Shown in pieces: positions 53,784 to 63,539 of a stretch of 64,000 bases of DNA. Position 1 is the first letter of the stretch, and every line of letters begins with the position of its first letter. Below the pieces are notes generated by a model. The model was not told where the DNA came from, searched no databases, and saw only the letters and a list, made by a program, of their open reading frames with translations. The DNA is taken from assembly GCF_015594725.1 (NCBI RefSeq), contig NZ_JADNRC010000018.1, positions 1 to 64,000 of the forward strand, written 5' to 3'. The translations under genes and the position numbers were made by a program. Origin of the DNA: Flavobacterium sp. ALJ2. Its GTDB lineage: Bacteria > Bacteroidota > Bacteroidia > Flavobacteriales > Flavobacteriaceae.

Positions 53784-56700
53784 TTATTGATTATCGACTT
53801 CTTCTTGTAGTACTTCGTTTTCGTTTCCAAATTTTTTCTCCATCAGATAATAAAGTGATGGTAAAGCAAATAGTGTCAGAATGGTAGAGAACAGCAATCC
53901 ATATACGATTACTGTTGCCAGAGGGCGCTGTACATCGCTGCCAATGCCGGTTGCTAATGAGGCTGGTAATAGTCCTAATATGGCAACAGTTGCAGTCATT
54001 AATACAGGTCTAAAGCGTTGTTTTGCGCCATTTGTTACTGCACCAAGTAAATCCATTCCTCTTTTGCGAAGCTGATTAATGTGCGAAATCATAATAACTC
54101 CGTTTTGTATGGCAACTCCAAACAAGGCAATAAAACCTACAGCAGATGATACGTTAAGCGTCATACCTCGCACATTAAGCGCCAGCATTCCTCCAAATAA
54201 TGCTAGTGGAACGATACTCATTAGTAATCCTGCCTGACGAAATTTCCCGAATGCACCATATAGTAACACAAACATTAATGATAATGCTAGTGGCACAATA
54301 ATAGCTAAATGGCTGTATGCTCGCTCTTGATTTTCAAATTGGCCACCCCATTTTATTTTATATTTTTCGTGGTCGTATTTTACTTTTTCTTCAATTTTAG
54401 CTTGTGCTTCTGCTAGGAAAGAACCTAAATCGGCACCTCTTAAATTTAATCTAACCGTAAGATGGCGTTTGTTCATTTCTCTTGCAATGGTGCTTTCTCC
54501 TGTATTAAGCTTAATATCGCATACTTGTGACAACGGAATTTTAATTCCCTCGGAATTTGTCAGCATTAGATTTCCTATTTTTTCCAGACTATTACGGCTT
54601 TCTTCATTGTATCTCGTTATGATATCATAAACTTTATTTTCTACAAATATTTGAGACACTGCTTTTCCACCCATTGCTACTTCTATTAATTCTGACACAT
54701 CATCTACGTTCAGTCCGTATTGAGCAATTTTTTGACGGTCGGCAATAACTTGTATTTGGGGTAATGGTGGCTCTTGATCAATAGCTAAGTCAACTGCACC
54801 TTTTACGTTTTTTAATGTTTTAATGATGTCTTCGGCTATTCTTCTGGTTTCTTTAAAATCGTTTCCATAAATTTTTACAACTAATTCGCTATGTGCTCCT
54901 GATATTTTATCCATTACACCATCAATCATCGGTTGAGTAAATCCTACATTATAACCTGGCATGCTTGCGTATTCTTCTCCGAGTTCTTTTATTAAATCGG
55001 CTTTGGTTTTTCCCCATTTCCATTGGCTATATGGTTTTAAACCAATGCTGCATTCGTAGTGCGATGGCGTCCATGCGTCTGTTCCGTCATCATTACGACC
55101 TGCTTGTACCATCATATAGGTTACCTCATCGTATTTTAATGTTCGATGACGCAGCGTATCACTCATTTCTTTTGATTTCTCTAAAGTTATACCCGGTGGT
55201 AACGATACTTGTAACCAGATTGAACCTTCGTCTAGTGGAGGTAAAAAATCTTTTCCTACCATTGCAGTAAGTATAAATGCAAAGCTTAGTACTGCAACTA
55301 ATGGTGCAATTACTTTTTTAGGAGCCTTCATTATCTTTAGGATGCTGTTATGATAAGCATTGGTTAGTTTATCCAACCATTTATTATGATACATTTTTTG
55401 TGGCTTGCGATAAATAAAATAAGCCAATCCCGGAATAAGCAATAAGGCAACTGCTAATGCTCCTAATAATGCATATCCTATAGTAAATGCCATTGGTGTA
55501 AACAGTTTTTTCTCTACACGCTCAAAAGCAAATAATGGCAAGTAAGCAATAATGATAATTAGCGTTGCAAAAAATATTGGTCGTGCTACACTTTTTGCTC
55601 TTTCGGCAACACTTTGTTCTGTGAGTTCTATGTCTTCATGATCCTCTCGTTTCTTCAGTATGGTTTCCATCATTACTATTGCGCCATCTACAATAATTCC
55701 AAAATCAATTGCTCCCAGCGAAAGTAAATTGGCTGGGATATTAGTAAGCTTCATTAAAATAAAGGCAATTAAAAGCGAAATAGGAATTGTAATTGCTACT
55801 AATAATGCGCCTCTCCAACTTCCAAGAAAAACAATTAATACAATAATTACCAGTGCCATTCCTTCTAATAAGGTATGTGATACGGTGGTAAGTGTGGTAT
55901 CGACTAAATCGGTTCTGTCTAAAAAAGTATGTATCTGAACTCCTTCTGGAAGGTAATTTTTATTTAAATCAGCAACAGCTTCATTTACTCCTTTTAAAAC
56001 TACTGATGGATTTTCGTTTTTTAGCAAAAGTACAATACCTTGTATATTATCTGAATAATCTGCACCTCGCTTGTCTGAATATCCTAATGCCCCTTTGCGC
56101 TCCAGATTTCCATATTTTAATTTTCCAATATCATTTAGATAAATCGGAACTCCGTTTACTGACTTTACTACAATACGCCCAATATCTTCTAGGTTTTTTA
56201 CCAAACCAATTCCACGTACTACATACGCCTGATCTCCACGATTGATGACACTTCCTCCAACATTGGCGTTGTTTTTTTCGATAGTTTCAGTTACTTCGCT
56301 TAATGATAAACCATATTGTTCTATTTTTCGAGGGTCTAGTTCTACCTGATATTGTGTTGTAATACCTCCAAAATTGGTAACATCGGCAACTCCTGCAATT
56401 TGTTTTATTCTCGGAATAATGGTGTATTGTTGTAATTCACTTAGGGCTCTCAGGTCATGGTTTTTACTTTCGATGATGTATCGATAAATTTCGCCAGTAG
56501 GAGAGGTAAGTGGGTCTAAACCCGGAATTGCCCCATAGGGTAATTCAACATCGTTTAAACGCTCCTGAATCCTTGCTCTGGCAAAATAATCATCGACTCC
56601 ATCATCAAAAACAATAGTTACCATAGATAGTCCAAAGGTGCTTTTGCTTCGCATTACGTGCATACCTGGTAAACCATTTATGGCGCGTTCTATCGGAATA

Positions 56701-56897
56701 GTGATTTGTTGTTCTATCTCTTCGGCTGCTAAACCCGAAACTTGCGTGACTACCTGCGAGGTTACATCGCCAATGTCTGGATAGGCTTCTACCGAAAGCT
56801 TTGTCCATGAATAATAGCCAAATACGGAAAGAAGTAAGAATAATGCTAGTATTAACCAGCGTTTTGCTATTGTTGTTTGAAATAGGTGTTTTTTCAT
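53784..56897 (-). CDS. czcA: CzcA/CusA-family heavy-metal RND efflux transporter
   Basis: The 1037-residue protein is an RND pump with 12 helices and two large periplasmic loops. AYPDIGDVTSQVVTQVSGLAAEEIEQQITIPIERAINGLPG at the N-terminus and IDFGIIVDGAIVMMET (helix 4, near residue 400), with its Asp-Asp-Glu proton relay, mark the heavy-metal efflux group. Other motifs are PLDEGSIWLQVSLPPG and GGQFENQERAYSHL. It exports divalent (Co/Zn/Cd/Ni) or monovalent (Cu/Ag) metal ions; the sequence alone does not settle which. It works with CzcB upstream and CzcC downstream. Confidence 0.95.
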   Translation of the reverse strand: MKKHLFQTTIAKRWLILALFLLLSVFGYYSWTKLSVEAYPDIGDVTSQVVTQVSGLAAEEIEQQITIPIERAINGLPGMHVMRSKSTFGLSMVTIVFDDGVDDYFARARIQERLNDVELPYGAIPGLDPLTSPTGEIYRYIIESKNHDLRALSELQQYTIIPRIKQIAGVADVTNFGGITTQYQVELDPRKIEQYGLSLSEVTETIEKNNANVGGSVINRGDQAYVVRGIGLVKNLEDIGRIVVKSVNGVPIYLNDIGKLKYGNLERKGALGYSDKRGADYSDNIQGIVLLLKNENPSVVLKGVNEAVADLNKNYLPEGVQIHTFLDRTDLVDTTLTTVSHTLLEGMALVIIVLIVFLGSWRGALLVAITIPISLLIAFILMKLTNIPANLLSLGAIDFGIIVDGAIVMMETILKKREDHEDIELTEQSVAERAKSVARPIFFATLIIIIAYLPLFAFERVEKKLFTPMAFTIGYALLGALAVALLLIPGLAYFIYRKPQKMYHNKWLDKLTNAYHNSILKIMKAPKKVIAPLVAVLSFAFILTAMVGKDFLPPLDEGSIWLQVSLPPGITLEKSKEMSDTLRHRTLKYDEVTYMMVQAGRNDDGTDAWTPSHYECSIGLKPYSQWKWGKTKADLIKELGEEYASMPGYNVGFTQPMIDGVMDKISGAHSELVVKIYGNDFKETRRIAEDIIKTLKNVKGAVDLAIDQEPPLPQIQVIADRQKIAQYGLNVDDVSELIEVAMGGKAVSQIFVENKVYDIITRYNEESRNSLEKIGNLMLTNSEGIKIPLSQVCDIKLNTGESTIAREMNKRHLTVRLNLRGADLGSFLAEAQAKIEEKVKYDHEKYKIKWGGQFENQERAYSHLAIIVPLALSLMFVLLYGAFGKFRQAGLLMSIVPLALFGGMLALNVRGMTLNVSSAVGFIALFGVAIQNGVIMISHINQLRKRGMDLLGAVTNGAKQRFRPVLMTATVAILGLLPASLATGIGSDVQRPLATVIVYGLLFSTILTLFALPSLYYLMEKKFGNENEVLQEEVDNQ

Positions 56898-56906
56898 TTT
56901 TTTTCT

Positions 56907-57170
56907 TGTTAAGGGTCAAAGGGTCTGAGGTACAAAGGTTCAAAGTGAGCTCCAAAGACAATAATAACCTGATATTTAGTATTTTGTAGTTAATATCACA
57001 TCTTGTTTACCATTTCGACGAAGTAGATCCGAGCGATAGCAAACAGACGTAGTAAAACTCGTCCAGTAGCTTAACAATGATTATGGAGTTTCTCGCGAAG
57101 ATTTCTCCTTCGTCGAAATGACAATATTGGGAAAAACCTTTGTCTCTTTGCTACTCAGAACCTCTTTGTT
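56907..57170. repeat. Nested palindromic repeats between czcB and czcA
   Basis: The inner element (57011-57124) is bounded by CATTTCGACGAAG and CTTCGTCGAAATG and is a second copy of the dispersed repeat at 42241-42369. It is nested in an outer inverted repeat built of CAAAGG/CTTTG words (56907-56958 and 57136-57170). The same nested order occurs, decayed, at 31020-31200. It separates czcB from czcA by 273 bp, unusual inside an efflux operon, and could cause differential expression. Confidence 0.85.
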
Positions 57171-58343
57171 TTACTTCGCTTCAAGCAGATAAAAAGCACC
57201 TTCACTTATGATTATTTCATTTTGTTTTAATCCTGATACTATTGCAATTTTTCCGTTGTTTGTAATTCCTGTTTCCACATATCGTCTTGCATATTTTCCT
57301 TTTTCTAGTTGAACAAGTACAAAACTTCTGTCGTTATATTGTAATACTGCTTTGGCAGGAACAAACAAGGTGTTTTCGGGAGTATCTATAAATTTTACTG
57401 TTACATACATGCCAGGTTTCAGTATATGATCGTTGTTTATACACTCTATTAATACTTGTATGCTTCGGGTAGCTTCATCAACTATTTCATCGACGTGGTA
57501 AATTTTTCCAATAATTTTTTTATCAGGATAGGAGGCTACCTGAATTTCGGCGCCATCTAGTTTTTTAATAAAACGAATGTCTTTTTCTTTTACCTGTCCT
57601 GCAATCCAAACTTTTTTTAAATCGGCAATTATTGCCTTTGGCAAATCATCATCTTTGATATATTGTCCCATTACAACATTATTGGTAATTACTTCTCCAG
57701 CCACAGGTGAGGTAATTACTAGTGGTTGACCAAAAACGAGTGTATTTGCATTTACTTCAAAAATTTTTAAACTAGCAACAGCATTTTGATATTCTTTTTC
57801 GTTGATTTCAAAGTTAGTTTCTGCTTCTTCCAGATCTTTTTGTGATGCGACACCATTAGCTTTTAAATCCTGCTGGCGTTTTAGCGAAAGCCTAGCTATT
57901 TGATAGGATGCTTTTGTTTGAAAGAAGTTTTTTTGTGCATCAATAAAATCGGGAGAAACCATTTCAAAAAGAGGTGTTCCCGCCTGAGTTTTCATTCCTA
58001 GTTTTAAATATACTTTGGTAACTCTGCCTGAAAATGGAGGAGCAATTTCGGCATAAAAATTTGGAATTGCTTTTACAGTACCAGCTGTTATTAATTCTAA
58101 TTGAAAAGGTTCATTCGTAACGGCTTCTAGTTTTAATTTTGGAGCAATTGTAGCTGTTGCAGCAACTACAATAGTATCGTTCTGCAAGGTGTATTCTTGC
58201 TTTTCTGCAGTTTCTTCTTTGCTACCGCAAGCGGTTAAGACAGTTGTGGTAATTAGCGTTAATAAAAGGTTTCTGTATTTATTTTTTTGATTAAAGATTT
58301 TCGATGTCTCAAATCTGTAACTATTTTTAGTATTTAGTATCAT
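57171..58343 (-). CDS. czcB: CzcB/CusB-family periplasmic adaptor lipoprotein
   Basis: The 390-residue membrane-fusion protein has a lipoprotein signal, LLLTLITTTVLTAC with Cys near residue 39, after an unusually long basic N-region; no later Met offers a better start. The hairpin and barrel domains show APPFSGRVTKVYLKLGMKTQAGTPLFEMVSPDFI, a helical hairpin (ARLSLKRQQDLKANGVASQKDLEEAETNFEINEKEYQNAV), VITSPVAGEVITNNVVMGQYI and LKPGMYVTVKFIDTPENTLFVP. It links the inner-membrane CzcA pump to the CzcC channel. It is the first gene of the operon. Confidence 0.93.
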   Translation of the reverse strand: MILNTKNSYRFETSKIFNQKNKYRNLLLTLITTTVLTACGSKEETAEKQEYTLQNDTIVVAATATIAPKLKLEAVTNEPFQLELITAGTVKAIPNFYAEIAPPFSGRVTKVYLKLGMKTQAGTPLFEMVSPDFIDAQKNFFQTKASYQIARLSLKRQQDLKANGVASQKDLEEAETNFEINEKEYQNAVASLKIFEVNANTLVFGQPLVITSPVAGEVITNNVVMGQYIKDDDLPKAIIADLKKVWIAGQVKEKDIRFIKKLDGAEIQVASYPDKKIIGKIYHVDEIVDEATRSIQVLIECINNDHILKPGMYVTVKFIDTPENTLFVPAKAVLQYNDRSFVLVQLEKGKYARRYVETGITNNGKIAIVSGLKQNEIIISEGAFYLLEAK

Positions 58344-59304
58344 GTTTTTTAATATTATAACTATTGATTAAATCTTTTAATAAACCGCGTCTTAACGTAT
58401 TGTATGAATAGAATTTTTTTAGTTCGTATCATGTGTATAATTAATGTTTGAGAAAGAAATCTTTCTATTTAAATAGTTCTTGGTACACAGATACAGGTTT
58501 TTAAGAGTCTTAAAAGACCATTTACTCAAAAACAAATCATGTAAGGCTATACATAGAATTTTAATTTTAGAGAACCTTCTCAAATTATAATTAAATGTTT
58601 CTATGTACTAAATACTATTTTGCCAATTCTAATTGACGTTATCATTATATCTTTTTTTAAGCAAACTGTTGCATTTAGTAACTATGGCGCAAAATTAATG
58701 TGGAGGTCTACAAAATGCCGTTAGAGATGTTTTAGAAAAAAATTAGAATTTTATTAGAACCGGCTTGAACTAAATTTATTTCATTGCGTCTTTGTACGCT
58801 ATAAATTTAAATCTGCCCAATCTGCGTGCTAATAAAAGTGTACAGTATTAGAGTTAAAAACACAGTTGAGTATTTAATCTCCAGTAAAAATTTGCAAAAC
58901 CTCCACAATCGGCATGCTAAAAAAAAAATCAGTTTTAAAGGTAAAAAGGTAAAATAAAATAAAAACAGATAAAAGATTTAAGTTTAATAACAATCTCCAA
59001 AACCTGTCCAATCTGCGTGCTATTTAGTGCTATTGTATTGCTCAGGCTCGCGAAGCCTTTTAGACGGTGTATGGCTCTTGTATGTGCTCTAAATGGCTAC
59101 GTTTTCCTATTGTTTCTTTGTGACTTTGCTAGTTTAGAATGTAATATGCAAAAAAATAGCTGTCATAAATGAAGAATATGTAAAAAAACATCTAGTAGTG
59201 AATAATTATATAAAGATTTTTTTGTTAAGAAATATCTTAAAAACAATTTTATTCTTATCGATAATGTTAATTAAGTTGTGAAATCGAAATATTTGTATGT
59301 ATGA
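58344..59304. other. 1-kb gene-free region with short repeats
   Basis: No plausible gene is seen on either strand. Three related short words occur: CAATCTGCGTGCTA at 58818-58831 and 59009-59022, and CAATCGGCATGCTA at 58906-58919. Each is preceded by CC and AT-rich sequence, suggesting a decayed tandem of a small repeat. The minus-strand promoter of czcB should lie near the left end, but I could not pick it out confidently. Confidence 0.6.
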
Positions 59305-59358
59305 GTAGATGTGCGTAGGTGTTTGTTGTTTGTAATTGTTGCAAGTTGATTACGTTTG
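59305..59358 (+). promoter_or_regulatory. Promoter of the fibre gene with conserved upstream element
   Basis: GTAGATGTGCGTAGG (59305-59319) is followed 31 bp later by the -7 box TACGTTTG (59351-59358, TAnnTTTG), with a TTTGTAATTGTTGCAA segment in the -33 region. The identical arrangement, with the same 31-bp gap, occurs before the paralogue at 63374-63427. A leader of about 115 nt would precede the start codon. Confidence 0.75.
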
Positions 59359-59480
59359 CACCTGTTTTTTGTGTAATTAAGCAGTTTTATAAAATACTTG
59401 CATTAATTCCACTCACATATATACTTGAATAATCTACTTACTTTTTTCAGTTAAGTATTAATTTAAATAAATATAATTTT

Positions 59481-62400
59481 ATGAGAAAAAAATTTTTACT
59501 TTTTGCCTTTGCCTTAATAGGCTATAGTTCAAATGCTCAAATTGGTATCGGAACTCACACACCAGATGCTTCATCGGCTTTGGATGTTACACTTCCTAAA
59601 AAAGGAGTTTTGTTATCGCGTATAGCACTTACAGGTACTACAGATGCTGTAACAATAGATAAGCCAGCAAACGCATTAACAGTTTATAATACAGCAACCA
59701 TAAGCGATGTTACGCCAGGTTATTACTACTGGAGTACAGCTGCTAAGAAATGGATACGAGTACTAGATGATAGCTCGGCTATAGCAGCTTGGGGTTTAAC
59801 AGGAAACTCTCAAACAATTGCTGGTACAAATTTTATAGGAACTACAGATGATGTGGATCTTGTTTTTAAAAGAAATAATAAGCAGGTAGGTATGCTAGGT
59901 GCTAGTAATAATGTATCCTTTGGTTTACAAGCTTTATCAGCTAAAAGTACAGGAAAAGATAATGTGGCTATAGGAACTAGTGCTTTGTCGAACAATCAAA
60001 GTGGAAGAACAAATGTTGCTATAGGTCTAAATGCATTGGGCTCTAATACAACAGGAAGTAATAATATTGCTTTAGGTATGCAGGCATTGATTAATAATAA
60101 AGGAGATTTTAATATTGCAACAGGAAATAATGCATTGTATAATAACGAGGGAAGTAATAATATTGCTACTGGGTATGATGCATTAAGATCTAACACAATT
60201 GGGTCTAAAAATATAGGAATCGGAGCTGAAGCATTAACATCTAACACAGAAGGAAAAGAAAATGTAGTTGTAGGAGACTCCTCGCTATCTAGCTTAGCTA
60301 CTGGGAATGGTAATAGTGCTTTTGGAACTGGTATAGGAGCTAGCTTTGAGTCTTCTGGTAGTAGTAATTACAATACATTTGTAGGATATAAAACGGCTGA
60401 CGGAATCTCCTTGGGGAGGGCAAATACCATTATTGGTGCAAATGTAGATGTACGAGCAAATAAAACAGATGCTGCAATCTCGCTGTATAATAATATTATC
60501 ATTGCCGACGGAAGTGGTAACCAGCGTATTAATGTAAACGATAGAGGGAATGTAGGTATAGGAACCACTAAGCCAGATGCATCAGCAGCGTTAGATATTA
60601 CAAGTACCAATAAAGGGTTGCTAATGCCTAGAGTTTCGCTTACAGGAACTAAAGAGCTTATTCCAGTAATCGCATCGGCAGCAAACTCATTAATGGTTTA
60701 CAATACAGCAACTATTAGTGATGTTACACCAGGTTATTACTACTGGGATAGGCCGTTCCAAAAATGGATACGAGTACTAGATTCTAATACATCTAACCCA
60801 TGGAATCTAACAGGAAATGATGTTAAGTCAACTGATTTTATAGGAACTACAAATGATGTGGATCTTGTTTTTAAAAGAAAAGGTGTGCAGGCGGGTAAAC
60901 TAAGTGCTATTAATACCTCTTTTGGTGTAAATGCTTTAACAAAAAATACTATAGGAATAAATAATGTGGCTATAGGATCTAATGCCTTGGCAGCTAACAC
61001 AACAGGAGGCCATAATATTGCTACTGGTATTAATGCATTGAGTAGTAATCTTACAGGAGAGAATAATATTGCTTCTGGTTTTAAGGCATTGCTATACAAT
61101 ACTAAGGGGAATAGTAATACTGGTATTGGGAGCAATGCATTGCGTGAAAACACACTAGGAAGTAATAACGTAGCCATAGGGAGCAACACATTGATGTGGA
61201 GTACACAGGGGATGAATAATATGGCAATAGGGTACGATGCATTAAGGAACAATCAAGGAAGTGATAATATTGCTTTAGGAACTAGCGCATTGACAGTTAA
61301 CACAACAGGAGCAAATAATCTTGCTACTGGTGTTAAGGCATTGACCTCTAATATAACAGGATCTGGTAATACAGCTATAGGTAATGACGCATTGAGATCT
61401 AACACAACTGGAAGTGGAAATCTTGCTAATGGTTTTCAGGCATTGGACGCTAATACAACTGGAATTGATAATATTGCTATTGGGAACGGTGCAATGTTTT
61501 TTAATACAACAGGAGATAGAAATATTGCTACTGGTGTTGGTGCATTGCTTTCTAATGAAACAGGAGACTATAATATTGGTACAGGGCATGAGGCATTTAT
61601 GTTTCTCAAAACTGGTTCTGGTAATATTGGTATTGGATCTTATACTGGAAGTGGTTTAAATAGTGGTGACAATAATACAATTTTAGGATATAAAACGGCT
61701 AAGGGGCTCAGAGATGGGTCTGCAAATACTATTATTGGTGCAAACGTAGACGTAGCTTTAGCAAAAAATTTATCTAACAACATTATCATTGCCGACGGAG
61801 ATGGTAACCAGCGTATTAATGTAAACGATAAAGGAAATGTAGGTTTAGGAACCACTACGCCAGATGCATCGGCAGCGCTAGATATTACAAGTACCAATAA
61901 AGGGGTGCTAATGCCTAGAGTTGCACTTAAAAACACTACAGATACTACAACAATAACAGGGGCTGCAAACTCATTAACGGTTTACAATACAGCAACCGCC
62001 AGTGATGTTACACCGGGTTATTACTACTGGGATAAGTCAGGCTCAAAATGGGTTCGAATTTTAGATTCTAGTGCAGCTTGGGGTCTAGCAGGAAATAGTG
62101 TTAAGTCAACTGATTTTATAGGAACCACAAATGATATGGATCTTGTATTTAAAAGATACAATTCAATTTCGGGTAAGATTAGTGCTGATAATACATCTTT
62201 TGGTTATAAAGCTTTTGAAAATGATTATGGTAATATAGGGATTAATAATGTGGCAATAGGACATTATACATTGTCTAAAAACAGAAAGGGAGGTTATAAC
62301 GTTGCTACTGGTGGTAATGCATTGACTAATAATACAGATGGATCTAATAATATGGCTTATGGATTTGCCGCATTGACTAGTAACACAACAGGATCTGGTA

Positions 62401-63215
62401 ATATTGCTATGGGAACCAATGCATTACAGAAAAACACAACTGGAGGTTATAATATTGCTACTGGTACTGAGGCATTAGTGAATAATATGGGAAGTTATAA
62501 TATTGCTACTGGGCATCAGGCATTAGAGAAAAACACATATGGAGAAAATAATGTTGCTACTGGGCATCAGGCATTAAATAAAAACACAAGTGGAAGCAAT
62601 AATGTTGCTTTTGGGCATCAGGCATTGTTTGGTATTATTAGTGGAAATAATAATGTTAGTATTGGTGCATCAGCGTGTAAGGATTGTTATTATAGTAGTA
62701 ACAATACAACAATAGGTTATGATACAGGATTTATATATAAACCAGGCTATATGCATCATACTAATAGTACAGCAATAGGTAACGGAGCAAAATTAAATGA
62801 AAGTAATGAAATAAGGCTTGGAAATTCATCAATTGGTAAAATGTCTGCTCATGTTGCTTTAACTGTGAGTTCAGATAAGCGTTATAAAGAAAATATAAAA
62901 ACAATGCCTTTGGGGTTAGATTTTATTAATAAAATACGCCCTGTAGAGTATATTCGTAAAAGCAACGAATTTAAAACCAAAGAGTGGGGAGTTATTGCAC
63001 AGGAGCTGCAACAAACACTACAAACAGTAAATTATAACGATGCTGGTCTTGTTCAGGAAGACGGTAGCGAAGACAAAATGCTGTCTGTGCGTTACACCGA
63101 TTTAATTGCACCTATGATTAAAGCCATGCAAGAACTGTCTGAAGAAAATAAAGAATTGAAAGTTAAAAATGATCTTATGCTAAAAAGGATTGAAGCTTTA
63201 GAAGCTAAAAAATAA
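59481..63215 (+). CDS. Secreted fibre-like repeat protein with C-terminal S74 intramolecular chaperone
   Basis: The 1244-residue protein has a signal peptide (MRKKFLLFAFALIGYSSNAQ) and three large modules starting near residues 20, 359 and 787. Each opens with GIGTxxPDASxALD, then a cap containing ANxLxVYNTAT, SDVTPGYYYW and DFIGTTNDxDLVFKR. A run of 16-17-residue repeats follows, with the pattern N-(I/V)-A-x-G-x-x-A-L-x-x-N-T-x-G. This resembles the stacked head or stalk repeats of trimeric adhesins and phage fibres. The C-terminus has an S74 motif (VSSDKRYKENI near residue 1128, GVIAQELQ, RYTDLIAPMIKAMQEL) and a final coiled coil. S74 domains fold trimeric fibres and often cleave themselves off. 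No T9SS sorting domain is present. Confidence 0.85.
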   Translation: MRKKFLLFAFALIGYSSNAQIGIGTHTPDASSALDVTLPKKGVLLSRIALTGTTDAVTIDKPANALTVYNTATISDVTPGYYYWSTAAKKWIRVLDDSSAIAAWGLTGNSQTIAGTNFIGTTDDVDLVFKRNNKQVGMLGASNNVSFGLQALSAKSTGKDNVAIGTSALSNNQSGRTNVAIGLNALGSNTTGSNNIALGMQALINNKGDFNIATGNNALYNNEGSNNIATGYDALRSNTIGSKNIGIGAEALTSNTEGKENVVVGDSSLSSLATGNGNSAFGTGIGASFESSGSSNYNTFVGYKTADGISLGRANTIIGANVDVRANKTDAAISLYNNIIIADGSGNQRINVNDRGNVGIGTTKPDASAALDITSTNKGLLMPRVSLTGTKELIPVIASAANSLMVYNTATISDVTPGYYYWDRPFQKWIRVLDSNTSNPWNLTGNDVKSTDFIGTTNDVDLVFKRKGVQAGKLSAINTSFGVNALTKNTIGINNVAIGSNALAANTTGGHNIATGINALSSNLTGENNIASGFKALLYNTKGNSNTGIGSNALRENTLGSNNVAIGSNTLMWSTQGMNNMAIGYDALRNNQGSDNIALGTSALTVNTTGANNLATGVKALTSNITGSGNTAIGNDALRSNTTGSGNLANGFQALDANTTGIDNIAIGNGAMFFNTTGDRNIATGVGALLSNETGDYNIGTGHEAFMFLKTGSGNIGIGSYTGSGLNSGDNNTILGYKTAKGLRDGSANTIIGANVDVALAKNLSNNIIIADGDGNQRINVNDKGNVGLGTTTPDASAALDITSTNKGVLMPRVALKNTTDTTTITGAANSLTVYNTATASDVTPGYYYWDKSGSKWVRILDSSAAWGLAGNSVKSTDFIGTTNDMDLVFKRYNSISGKISADNTSFGYKAFENDYGNIGINNVAIGHYTLSKNRKGGYNVATGGNALTNNTDGSNNMAYGFAALTSNTTGSGNIAMGTNALQKNTTGGYNIATGTEALVNNMGSYNIATGHQALEKNTYGENNVATGHQALNKNTSGSNNVAFGHQALFGIISGNNNVSIGASACKDCYYSSNNTTIGYDTGFIYKPGYMHHTNSTAIGNGAKLNESNEIRLGNSSIGKMSAHVALTVSSDKRYKENIKTMPLGLDFINKIRPVEYIRKSNEFKTKEWGVIAQELQQTLQTVNYNDAGLVQEDGSEDKMLSVRYTDLIAPMIKAMQELSEENKELKVKNDLMLKRIEALEAKK

Positions 63216-63248
63216 AATATAGGTTTAGTATAAATCGTCTTAATATTA

Positions 63249-63293
63249 AAAGAGTCCTTTGTTTCGTGAAAATGAACAAAGGGCTTTTTTTGG
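63249..63293 (+). terminator. Terminator after the fibre gene
   Basis: GTCCTTTGTT (63254-63263) pairs with AACAAAGGGC (63275-63284) with one G-U pair, followed by seven T. It lies about 40 bp after the stop codon. Confidence 0.9.
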
Positions 63294-63373
63294 GTTATTA
63301 TTTCAATAATAAATGTATTATTCATACTTATATTATTAATTAAATTATAAAATGGTTATTTTTGCTTCTATGC

Positions 63374-63427
63374 GTAGATATGCGTAGGGCTTTATTCTTT
63401 GTGATTATTGAAATAGAAGTACTTTTG
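63374..63427 (+). promoter_or_regulatory. Promoter of the second fibre gene
   Basis: GTAGATATGCGTAGG (63374-63388), a 31-bp gap containing TTTGTGATTATTGAAA, then the -7 box TACTTTTG (63420-63427). The element, the spacing and the following TTTGCAC match the promoter at 59305-59358. Confidence 0.75.
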
Positions 63428-63539
63428 CACTCGATTATTTTTTGTAATATATCGGTTTTCTAAAATAATTACATTCACATATATTCTTAACTAATTTGCT
63501 TAATTTTTAGTTAAGTAATAATTTTAAATAAATAAAATT

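Noticed and set aside
56605..56961. 118-residue frame at the czcA start in another reading frame
   Set aside because: It lies mostly inside the czcA N-terminus in a shifted frame; the RND motifs fix the correct frame.
60740..61252. Long antisense frames inside the fibre gene
   Set aside because: They arise because the repeated codon pattern of the fibre gene keeps the opposite strand free of stops. The translations are low-complexity mirror images of the repeats.
59481..63215. Prophage tail-fibre gene
   Set aside because: No other phage genes are nearby, the protein starts with a signal peptide, and a paralogue with its own promoter follows. A bacterial secreted protein is more likely.
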